Shown in pieces: positions 50,179 to 61,189 of a stretch of DNA of 64,000 bases (its first letter is position 1; every line of letters begins with the position of its first letter). The notes under the pieces were generated by a model. The model worked only from the letters and a program-made list of their open reading frames with translations, ran no database searches and had not been told where the DNA came from. Location of the stretch: the NCBI GenBank assembly GCA_013396995.1, contig VWZP01005531.1:124001-188000 (forward strand), written 5' to 3'. Source of the DNA: Dicaeum eximium (Eukaryota > Chordata > Aves > Passeriformes > Dicaeidae). The position numbers were made by a program, and so were the translations under genes.

Positions 50179-53100
50179 GATCTCAACAGTTGTATCACAG
50201 CTGAATTAGAGTGAACACTTTGTGTATCAGAGAGGCCAGATGAGTGAAGTAGATTTCTCATCAAATGGAAAATCATTCATATAAAAATTAAATATATGTA
50301 TTTATACTAATCATGAGGGCTCAGGAGCAGCTTAGACATACTCTATTCTTAGAGGATCATTTTCTTCACACCCCTAAGAGAAGATCATGAAGCTGAAAAG
50401 GAATGTCTGCAGCCCTTAATGAAAGGGCTCTTGAGAAAAGTGCAAAGGGATGCAACTATTGGGAATTGAAGAAAGGCTGCAGATGACGGTAACCTGCATG
50501 AGTGAAGGCAAAAAAATAGTAAAAATGAGATGTCTCAGAGAATGATTAGCAATGAAGTTGCAGTCACTGGGATGACATCTGCAGGTAAGGGAGAAGAAAA
50601 AGCCACCAACAGTAGGCAAGATAGCTGTCAAAGAAGGACAAATACTGTGGATGAGAAAACTGCTGTGATATCAATGGGAATAAGTAGGAATGAGCAGAAG
50701 TCCCTTAATGAATATGGAGCTGTTCTGACGTGGGTAATAATTAACATTTTCAATTAAAGAGCAATAAGAAATGCACTTCTATTGTTTAGAAGTCTTTCAT
50801 ACACACACACTAAGTTTTCATATGCCTTAGATGGTAATAGAAAATGTTGTAGCAGAATTTTACATTCTTATGCTCTTATTTTTTGTATTATTTTCCTACT
50901 CAAAATTTTGACTCATCTCAAAGATCTGATTCTTTAAATGGAGAAAATATTAATGAGTGTAATTTCTACTCTACATGCAGCTGAATTTATCTTGACAGAG
51001 ACAGAATTTTTTATTCATACAATCTGGAAGACTAGATAGCACTTGGGTTTTTAGTTTCCCAGGTGTATTTCCAGTTCCATACTGCACTATGCATTACAAG
51101 ATACTTCAATACATGAGCAGACAACAGCAGTTTCACAAAGGAAAATAAAAACTTCTTCTCCTTAACTATTTAAGGTTTTTTTCAAGGAGAGATTTAACAC
51201 TTGAACAAGTTTCAAAACCGCTCCAGGCAGTATGATATGAAGTAATTTTAACAGGTTTCAGTACATTAAGTTTAAGGAATAATACTTACTACTTTGCTAT
51301 AACATTGTCCAAGTCTCTTGGCTAAAATAAACCTCTGGACATAAAGAAGATTTTATATTTCTGTAACAGAAGACCATATTTCCTACTTACATCCATGTCC
51401 CCCTGTATATGCAATCACAGTGGTTGTACATGCACATATATGTACCAAAATTCATTAAAAAATCCAGAAAGCCTGGTATTTAGGAAAAAAAAAAGTATAA
51501 AAATAACAGGGAATTCCTACCTGTTTTGTTTTTGAAGATCAGACATTTTATGTTTGCCTGAATACTGAATCGAAAGCTTTACAAAAAGGAAATATTTTAA
51601 AATAGTGTTCCAGACCTTGACAGTTGAATTTCAATTTCATGGAATTCAATGGAATTTTCTATAACTTTAAAAATGAAGATATCTTCCTTCATTTTTATTC
51701 AATCATACCAAGAATAGAAGGAAAAAGTTAAACTATATTTGGTCAAGTTTGATATCATAAACTAAATGCATGTTCTGTCACCCACTCTGCATTTTCTTCT
51801 AGTGCTTCTGGAATGTAAAGTCCCACACATATTTCATAGTTATATTTTTTATGTTTAGTACAGATGGAGGAACCCTGTGCGTATCAATAATATTTTGTTG
51901 GTACTATAGTTTCTGTTATCTTTTCTTCTTTCTCCATAGACACACAACAGGAAATGAAACAGCAATCACAAGTAATGTAAGTTTGTTTCTATTTTAGTAT
52001 CAGGAAGAATTCAGGCAAAGGCAAAAGGCGTCCTGAAATGCTCTGTGGAATTTGCCTTCACTGACTGGGAAGATGAATTTTAAAAAAAGTAATAGTCTCT
52101 TGATTTGGTTAGGTCACTCTTTCATTTTCCTACTAAGTTTTCTGATATAGTTACTGCAGGGGATAAATTTTTGAAGAGAAAACTTAACTAAAAAGAACTG
52201 ATCTATTATATTACATTCTGTTTATTATCAATGAACTAGTCAGGTAGTTTTATATATATTACTTATATCTCATTATTAAACTACTATATAGTCATATCTA
52301 GCTGTAGACCTTTTTAGAAGGATTGATTTATAGTTTTATCTGTTCTACTCCTTTATACATCAAAAATATATTTTGGAAAGTCATCAAACCAATATATACC
52401 TAGTAATTGTTTTACAGTCACAAGATCTAACTGGTGCTTTATTGATACACTATGATAATTGACTAGTAAAAAAAGGACTCCTGAACTACTAAACTGCTCA
52501 AAACTTACTACTGTGTGGTGTATCATCTATCTGAATTTATAATTACTTTCTTAGGTATTAAAATTTCAACTTTAGCTTTTTTTCATTTTTGCAAGGGTAA
52601 TAAAACAGAAAATGACACTATACCATCCTTGCCTTGAGGATCTGTAGCAAAAATTCAAATAATCAAAACTAATTCTCGTTATGTTTTTACCTTCTACTCT
52701 TCTCCAGCTTGTACAGGCTTGTGATTTAGCCGCACTACTTAATAACTCAAAAAAGCACACAAGTAGCACTCTGAACGTAGAAAAAATACTTCCATGTTTG
52801 TTTTAATGACTTTTAATAAAAACATAAAATACGAATAAATTTCTGTATAGTATTCTTTATGTCATTAAAAATGATGACAATTCCTTCTAAGTGTTAAGGG
52901 CATAACATAACAGGCAAAAGATATTGAAAGGTCACAGGCTGTCTATTATTACAAACTACTGTTAAGTCCATTTCAAACTGATTGACTTTTCTCTAGCTAC
53001 TGTCTGTCTCATCTATTCTTTGCTACTTTCTCAGCCATGTTTTATAGATTGAAGGTATGTCTCCAGTGCTAAATTATTTATGAAAAGTGTACAGTTTAAC

Positions 53101-53679
53101 TAGAAAACAGTGTTTGATTTCCTTCTATTCCAAATAGAGTCTTCAGGTTGAGGGGAAAAAAGTTCGTTTGTGCAATCTGATAATTTTTAATACCATTGAA
53201 AGAGGAGACATATCTGCTCCACCCAGATGACTGTTCAATACTCTCATTAAAAATGTACATGGAGATAATTTTATATGTGCATGTACTATTTCAACTTTAA
53301 TCATCCAAACACACCTCTTGAACTCTTTGAATACCATCTGGCATATCACGGTATTGTTTCTCATTCCTAAAACAAGAACCAAGTACAGAGACAGCAATTA
53401 AATGTAACCACTACAAAAGCTGCAGCAGAACTTGAAGTAGGGGAAGTTGAATCACAAAGACTATCAATCAGTTGATCAACTTTATTGCCCTCCTCTAGTG
53501 AACAGATCAGGGGATTTTAGATGGTGATGTTCTGTGTTGCATATATGAGCAATCTGGTTCATGTGAGACCTAAATGCCCTAAAATTCCTAAGTATTTTGG
53601 TGATGGAAAAGCTTCTAAAGTGTATGATGCAAGTGTTCATCCCCACAGGACTGTTACTGGTGATAAAGACCATACAAAA
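50179..53679. other. Intronic sequence without recognised features
   Basis: AT-rich unique sequence. No exon, repeat or RNA gene that I can support. Confidence 0.5.
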
Positions 53680-53938
53680 TTTGCTTCTACATCAGCAAGA
53701 TGGCATGGAAGATGCACCATGCAGTACGCACTGCACTGAGATCCTGTACCCAACTTTGCCTTTCTTAAATTTATGGGAAAACTCTCCTATTAAGTACAGC
53801 AGGTTAATTTCATCACTTAAGACCTACTCTTGACTGAATCAGTGTAACTAACAACTTCTTGTACTAGACATTAGTCTGCAAGCAAGTAGACCAAAAATAA
53901 TCTTGTGTGACACCACATCAGCAAGATGTAGAAGCAAA
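53680..53938. repeat. Hairpin target interrupted by the left inverted-repeat arm
   Basis: TTTGCTTCTACATC (53680-53693) and its exact reverse complement GATGTAGAAGCAAA (53925-53938) enclose the left arm. In addition ACATCAGCAAGATG occurs as a direct repeat at 53689-53702 and 53915-53928, just outside the arm. If the block between the direct repeats and one repeat copy are removed, the remaining site is a perfect hairpin with 14-bp arms and the 5-nt loop AGCAA. The arrangement looks like an insertion with a 14-bp duplication into a hairpin. Confidence 0.85.
53701..53913 (+). repeat. Left arm of a 213-bp inverted duplication
   Basis: Pairs with 54909-55121 in inverted orientation. No indels; about six mismatches, all within the first ~50 bp of this arm (outer end). 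From CAACTTTGCC at about 53751 inward to GTGTGACAC the arms are identical for about 163 bp. See the paired entry and findings. Confidence 0.95.
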
Positions 53939-54908
53939 CATTTACAGAATGTCCCAGTGATCCCACTTAAATAGTCCAAAATAGAAGAAAAAACCCCCAA
54001 ATTTAGCTTAAGCTTTGTATGTGTTTGTTTGAGCCTGCTTAGAATATCCGACAAATATCTGTCCCAGATGAGATGATTGCAAACCGACCAGGCGGCCTCT
54101 ACTGAACCAGACATGCTCTATTATTGTCCAAAAATTGTGCAAAGTAAGCTAAAAAAGCACTACTCTAACTTCAGGGCATTCTGTCACACATGAGGGATAT
54201 CTCACAGCATGAAATACCCTAATTCATAATCATTGCTGAATAATTGATAATGAATGGACATTTACAGAAGCGTTGGGATTTAGAGATGGTGGTTTAACCT
54301 TCAAAACCAGTCCAGTAGTAAAAGTATTTGTAAGACTTCATACTATTCTCATGAAGCACAAGTATGATTCACATGTTCTCTCATCAAACACATTAACAAC
54401 TACGTTTTGTCCATACTTCTAAGTATAATCATGGAAACACACTAAATTATTCTTTAAGGATTTCAGCTTTGCCGTAACACTGTCAGCTTTTTCTCATGTT
54501 TCATTTTTTGCAGTAGGAAAACATAAGAAAATTTTTTGACATTTACACTTTGTAAGTTGTTTGCTTTAAGCCCCATAACATCATATTCACTCTTGACCAG
54601 TTTAACAGTTTTGTTTAGTGACTATCTTCCTTGTAGACAGTCCATTATTTTTTATATCAACAATTAAATTTCTACTACTTTTCCCTTGTTTACCAGATTT
54701 TTTTGTTCAGAAGTTTGACTTGGTATTTCTAGTGTTTGATTAATTCTTATTTCTAATTCATAACTTCTACTGAATGCTGTAACTTTTAAACAGAGGAATA
54801 CTTTCAGAAAAGTATCTGAAATTACTTGACTGCATTTGTCACACTTTCCCTTCTAACTCTTCTGTAATTTATACTTAGCATTAGTTCATGGTTTTCAGAA
54901 ATGCAGCA

Positions 54909-55121
54909 GTGTCACACAAGATTATTTTTGGTCTACTTGCTTGCAGACTAATGTCTAGTACAAGAAGTTGTTAGTTACACTGATTCAGTCAAGAGTAGGT
55001 CTTAAGTGATGAAATTAACCTGCTGTACTTAATAGGAGAGTTTTCCCATAAATTTAAGAAAGGCAAAGTTGGTTACAGGATCGTAGTGTAGTGGGTACTG
55101 CATGGTGCATCTTCCATGCCA
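54909..55121 (-). repeat. Right arm of a 213-bp inverted duplication
   Basis: Reverse complement of 53701-53913, from GTGTCACACAAG (inner end) to CTTCCATGCCA (outer end). The spacer between the arms is 995 bp and shows no transposase, no recognised repeat and no clear target duplication at the outer borders (left flank GCAAGA, right flank CAATTA). No hairpin and no direct repeat flank this arm, so this is probably the source copy and the left arm the derived one. Confidence 0.95.
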
Positions 55122-55280
55122 CAATTAATGTACGTTCCTAAAAGTATCTTGGGTTTCTGAACATGCACCCTCATACTTAAAATATTTTTCTGTTGTAACT
55201 GTTCCTATTTTTCCTTGCATCAAAACCCCCCATATTTCTAAGCCATTTGGATGTAGTTGAAAGCTTATTTCTAGGAAATT

Positions 55281-55437
55281 AGGACTGTATATATATGAAA
55301 AAAGAGTGTATTTATATATACTTATATATAAACATAAATGTCTAAATATATATATGTGTGTGTGTGTGTGTATATATATATGTGTGTGTATATATATATG
55401 TGTATATATATGTGTGTGTGTGTGTAGATATATATAA
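55281..55437. repeat. TA/TG alternating microsatellite
   Basis: About 155 bp of (TA)n and (TG)n runs, densest from 55340 to 55425. Likely length-variable; Z-DNA or cruciform prone. It lies only about 160 bp beyond the right arm of the inverted duplication. Confidence 0.92.
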
Positions 55438-57647
55438 GCCAGATGGATTTATTCTCGGCATGTAAGTGCTTTAGTACTTTATAAGAAGACAGCTAAACCA
55501 CATTGACTGTTAAGATTTCCTTTTTAGGAGGAGGTGCAGTGGTTTATAGACTCTGGGTATACTTGCATCCAGCAATTTTAAATTGTTCTGTTATTGTGTT
55601 TACTGTGTAAAATGATTGTTTTGTCTCCTTCATTCCACAAAATAATGAGTGCCTTTTCTACTGGAGCTGTATTTCAGCCATACATTTAAAGGGAAGGCAC
55701 TGCCTAGAGACTGTACGATGAAACCTAATTATTTTGCATGCAAATTCTTGTTATAGCTGTAAGCTTGTTTAGTTTTACTTTATCTATGTGTGACCATGGC
55801 AGCAAGGATTTTTCTATGGCATGGTAGAGAATTCCAGGAAAAAGATATTTGACTATGACCCACAGACCAAGAAAAATCATTCTCACTGCAAATACTTTAA
55901 TTTTTCTTTTACGTCCTATTAAAAAAAAAAATAAAGCCAACCAACCAAAACACTTCCAGTTCTACCTTTATTTATTTTACAATTTCTTCATTCAATAAAA
56001 ATTGATTTTTAAAGAAATGTTTGTTTTATTTTAAATAAACTCTATTTTAGAAACACCCCCATCTTCATTACTTGCATTCTTTTCCCTTTACATGTATTAT
56101 TTTACACAAATTTTAAAAAGTGTTGTGAAACTATCAAAGTATTAAGTGTAGTAGTTCAGTTCTATACATATGAGACATAATCTGGAAGCTAAATCAGCAA
56201 CCCTAGCTATACTACAATTCATAAAAAGAACATTGCATCTTGCAAAAACAAATCATAATTTCATTGTGATCTGCTATCACCTCTAATAAGACACTTTAGT
56301 GTTAGGAAGTAACACAACAATAATTTAATACATTTAATGGGCTACATAAAATCCCACTAACAGCAATTTAGAGAAGGTTGTAATAAGGTGAGTGCATAGA
56401 AGTAGCTCATGAGAAAACTCATTTGGGCATTGAGGGCAGCTAAATTTAACTTGGTAACTTACTGTGGAAAAGGCCTTACTCCTAACTGTTCCACTTGTAT
56501 TTCTTTCTAGTGTCTCCTCTGCTCAAGCATCTGAACCTCATGTGACTGCAATTACTGGCCATTTGATGCACCATTAAAAGACCTCCCAGAGCATGTATAA
56601 AGGATTTTACACAAAATTTATCCTTCATCTGGTCAGTTACACTAAGAAAGAAAATGCTCCTGCTCAGAAAAGGTCAGAGAGGTTTGCTACAAGACAGGTG
56701 TGTATGTTCAGCATCCTGACTTCTACTAAAGACATAAACACCACCACACACTGATAAACATACTTAAATGTAAATCCCACTCTTTTTTTTTTTGGTTTTT
56801 TTTTTGCCCCACTTTTAATGCCTCCCAGCAACTTCAGAACAAGCTTACCACTGCTAACCATGCTTGGCAGAGAGTGAGAGGTTTCAGCATTACACTTGAT
56901 TACCTTCATATAACTCAAGTTTAATAAGTGACACTTATTAATGTAAAGTAGAGGGATTCAAATGTCGTCTCAATTCAGAGATTATTTCTTTTAATTCTTT
57001 TGTTATACTTGCCAGTTGGCCATTCAAGAAGGACATAGGCAGTGATATCTACCTCTCTGCTGATAAAGCATTGTGGTGATAGGTGGGCAGGGAGCACACT
57101 ATGGGAATGAATGTCTCGGGGGAATGAAGGCCACAGGGAAGAGAGGGCACAGGCATAGGATAAAAATCTGTAGGAAACTAGATTAGTGTTCAGCTGCTTC
57201 AAGGGGGAAAACCCAAAAAATCAAAACACAGTATGGTGGAGTGCTTTTCCATACTTAAAATCAGACTGATGTAGCAATATATGTATAGTTTTTCTGACTT
57301 CATTTTAGTTGGGATATTTACATCCATGCAGCTATGTGAAGCAGAGCAAAAAACATGTATGTGTGAGAAATCACTACAAATAAATTTTTATATTTTTATT
57401 TAAATATATGGCTACCCTTGATGATAGTAACTGGATACAGCTCTAAAGCAAGTAGGGGGAAACACCAATAAACCACTTCAGCTCTCTGATTGCACCTAAC
57501 TAATATGAGACATTGTGCATAAATTAAGCATGAATGTGAGCTAGAGTGCAAGGTTTTCATAATCAAGAAGAGAAGACCATGTCATGTACAAGTGATTAAG
57601 TCTTAGTAAATTTGTTGGTTTGGGCACCTTGAGGAGGTGATACTCAC

Positions 57648-57731
57648 ATGCCAGCAGACCTTTTCACCATTATCCTTAAGAATGAAGATAGGTCGGAAAA
57701 TACAGTTTTTAACAGTACATTTTTCGACCCA
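57648..57731 (-). other. Exon-like segment (84 bp, phase 0) on the host gene's strand
   Basis: Read on the minus strand, an AG acceptor preceded by GATCTTTTCTTTAAA is followed by 28 open codons beginning WVEKCTVKNCIFRPIFILKD, then a strong GTGAGT donor. The length is a multiple of three and phase 0 at both ends, so it could be spliced in before the CNTNAP5-like exon, which starts in phase 0, without shifting the frame. It encodes three Cys residues and retains two CpG sites. I recognise no family. It could equally be a chance match in a large intron. Confidence 0.25.
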
Positions 57732-58117
57732 CTTTTAAAGAAAAGATCTTGTAGCTGAGATGAAAGGTCATTATAAAGCAGAGCACCTGATTTAAATGCC
57801 TATGTTTCTTTGAGTGCGTGTACTTAAAACTCCTTGAAGCACCAGGGTTAAATAGAAGTGATTATATATTGAAGTCACTGGAAAAAAAGCCATAATAGTG
57901 TTCCATTTATAAATATATCTGGATAAAGGTCTGATTTGTTCCAGTACCAAACAGTTTCTTCCCATCTGGACATCAGTAGGAGGATGGGACGGTATTTGAT
58001 GCTACTTATAAACAAATAGGAAGCAGGAAAAAGCAAGAGTAATGCTGTTCCCATAGAAAAGGTTAATGAAGACACTCAAGAGATTGTCAGGTTAGACACA
58101 CTCTTTGTGTGGGTGGT

Positions 58118-58569
58118 TGTAGCAGTGTGCCTCCTGTTGACAGGGTGACCAAATTACAAGAGAATTTCCAAACACCCTTTGTCTGCTAAATAAGGCAAAG
58201 ATCCCAGAAAGTTCCCTCTGAACTTGGTACAGAGACACCTCATAGGACCTTTTGGACTTCACCTCAAACCTGGGGCTGTCTGATTGGACAGAGGCCAAGA
58301 GGTCCCGCCTGGGTGATTTAGGAGAAAAAGAAGAGAACAAAGGATTTAATTGCTTTTGTGGGGTGCTTAGCAGGAGCAAGCATCTCTTGCCCTGGCACGG
58401 CTTTCTCTGTAAAGAGTTTGTTATTTTGTTTATTATTAGACCTTTTTCTGTTTCAAACACTGCCACAAGAGCCATCCTGCTACTTTTATGCCATCCGGGT
58501 AGCTGGGCTATTCCGGATATGAAGGGATCGCTGAGAGCTCATAAGATCTGGCTCAAAGCGAAACCCTCA
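58118..58569 (+). mobile_element. Solo LTR (6-bp target duplication)
   Basis: A 452-bp element with termini TGTAGCAGTGTG and GCGAAACCCTCA and perfect 6-bp GGTGGT duplications at 58112-58117 and 58570-58575. It carries an ATTGG (CCAAT-box) motif at about 58283, a GC-rich segment AGAGGTCCCGCCTGGG, and a TTTATTATTAGACC block where the poly(A) signal is expected, without an exact AATAAA. The orientation is set by that block and is less certain. It is a different LTR family from the other copies here. The 127- and 149-codon frames across it are chance frames in repeat sequence. Confidence 0.7.
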
Positions 58570-59919
58570 GGTGGTGGACTGCACAGACACTGTGACTACT
58601 TTTCTTTTATGTGGCAAGGAGCACAAATGGCACAAGCTAATAATAATTGCTACATTCTCTTCGTTTTTATATTATGGGACGCTTGTCAGACAAAGGCATG
58701 AAGTAGGTTCCCTAAAAAAAAGGTTCATAGAGTGTGGTAACCTTGCAAAATAGACCAGCAAATAAGGATATGAGAAGTCCCTGAAGAAAATAGAGAGGTC
58801 AGCAACACCTCTTCACTCTCCTTAAAATAAAAAGCCACAAAGCAACAACAAAACAAATTAAAAGTAAGGTTTTCAGGTTTAGTAATAGAGAAAAGAATCC
58901 AGTATCTTGCTATAAGCATCATTAATATGTGCCAAAAGGCCTTAGGTTATGCTTTAGTTTTACCCCCCACACTGCTTTGTATGAACTATTCACATCAGAA
59001 ACTCAGACTGTACTTCTTTGGACTCCAGAATCCATAAGTCGCTTCCTCATGAGCCTTGGAAGTGTGTCAGCCCGATAGTCAAGCTCTGCACCTGATTCTT
59101 TTAATTCAGATTAGGCTAACCTAGGGACAGTTATGTTGTGCTTTCCTATTCCTGACTTCTGCTCAGCCACTTTCCTTTCAGCGTTGCTTTCCATTCCTTT
59201 GAAACCCCTTCACGTTTGGCCAATACTGAGGTAAGTACACTTCCAAGAGTCATCACTCAGTCTCAGAAGTTAACAAAGTGACTGACAAAGCACTAAAAAA
59301 ATCCAAGGTCCTTCTGACATTTGACATCAGTAGATATGCAGGAGATTTAGCAACTGCCCAGGTAGCTTTTCAACCCCCATACAAAAAACAGTAAAATTCA
59401 GTTTCTGTTGATTGTTAAGAAGAAGTGGTTAAGACACTGGGACATTTACTTTCTGCCGCCCTCGGGCTTATTTTCTGCATAACTGTTGAATCTCTGAGCT
59501 CTTGTGGTTCCAAATTTGGCTTTTTTTTTTTTTAGTCCATCTTGTCTTACAGTTTTTGCTCTCATTTTGATGCCCTGACTTGCCCACTGAATTATTTTTG
59601 CACAACTGTTTATGTGACTAAACCGTAAATGGTCTTCACTATATAATTTGGGAATACACTATAGACTATACTGAGGCTATAAAGAGTACAAATTTAGCCC
59701 AGACCAGCTCACATGCACTCATACAAAGTTAAAGTTACTTTCAAGCATATGTGTACATATATGTATATTAATAAATAGAGTTTATTAAGAAAATAATTTA
59801 AATATTAAAACGAACAATTAATTTTGTTGCAGAATGCCATGGTATTTTTTTTTTCTTAATACATTACAACAACAGATCTAAATTTTTAAAATCTTCTTAA
59901 TATAGCAAAGATACATTGT

Positions 59920-59974
59920 TTTCAGACCAGCTAAGAGTATTTATTTTGTTTTGTTTCAGACCAGCTAAGAGTAT
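59920..59974. repeat. 34-bp-spaced short direct duplication
   Basis: TTTCAGACCAGCTAAGAGTA occurs at 59920 and again at 59954 with no mismatches; the intervening TTATTTTGTTTTG is T-rich. This is a partial tandem duplication, probably a slippage event. Confidence 0.9.
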
Positions 59975-61153
59975 GCTTTAAATTTTTTCCTCTGCTTATT
60001 TCAGAAATATTAGTGTCCACAAATTTTAGAGGACAGAGCAGCTCCATTTTTCATGCTAGTTATATTTGGTATTATTTGGAAATAATAGGCATGTATAAGT
60101 ACTTCTTAAATGCTGTCAAGGTTTAAATAAATTATTCATAAGACATTCCCTATTCTCAGATAATATTTAGTTTCAATAAGCAAGTAATTACTATAGTGAT
60201 CCACATCTTTCAAGAAGCTAGAAAAGGTGCTGCAGTAGAAAAAAGAAAAGGAAAAAGAAATTCTAGATTTTTTCACATCTCTAACCCTGCTACCTCTTCT
60301 GAGCACTAATAATTATTGTTTAATTCACCTTTGACTGTCAACAAATACAATGTGTTTTATCATCTTACTCTGGCAAAAACATTTTATTACACTCTTTTGC
60401 AAATAAAAAGCAGAAGTAAATGCATATTTCTTTTGTTTTGTATTAGCATTACTGAAAAATTACCTTTTGTCCTCTAAAACAGGATAACTTAATTTCTATG
60501 ATTACTTTGTGTGGACAAAGTTGACAGACAATGCAAAATTGCTCATCCTTTGAGTACACAGATCTAGATTAGGAAGCCACATTTTTCCACTTCAGCAGGG
60601 CCAAAAAAAAGTTGCAATCAGGGTGAGGACTGGCGACTCCTATTTCAAGATCAGGCAGTGCATCCCTTGAGCCCTTCTGGTTTAAGTGCTTTAGAGAGAC
60701 TGACCATGCTGAGAAGAGCTCACAAGTTTCTTTTTCTTTTAAACTGAAAGCTTTCATGCGGTAGTTGTGTTGAGAAATGTACTGTCCTCGATCTTAAGTG
60801 AAATAACAAAGGAAGACATTCAGATGAGAAGTAATCTCTAAAGGCCTGAATACCACCAGGACACATCAAAGTACTGTAACACATTGTTCTTGGGAAGCCT
60901 TGCTTCCCTTGGACACTTGAAAAAGGCATTCTGTTGGTGTGAGGCTGATTGTTAAGGCAGTGTCTGACTGACACACAGAGCCTTCATTCAGCCTCATCCC
61001 TCACGTTGGCAAATCTCTACTATAGCTCATTCTGAAAGGCTGAGAGGAAGCAAAGCCCAGGCAGGCCCTGCTCTGGTATCTGATGTTATACAAGAAAGGC
61101 CTTTGCATTACATTTCAATATTTAAAATCTTTCTCTGAAATCCTCTTTCTCTG

Positions 61154-61189
61154 AAAGGAGGGAAAATGCCCACACTGATTTCTTAAAGT
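61154..61189 (+). repeat. 36-bp dispersed repeat, copy 1
   Basis: AAAGGAGGGAAAATGCCCA, then CACTGATTTCTTAAAGT; it recurs in direct orientation at 63171-63206 with two mismatches. The flanking sequences of the copies do not match. Confidence 0.85.

Noticed and set aside
53701..55121. Inverted repeat as a DNA transposon with 213-bp terminal inverted repeats
   Set aside because: The outer borders show no target-site duplication or TA dinucleotide, the 995-bp interior lacks transposase traces, and only the left arm is flanked by a duplication.
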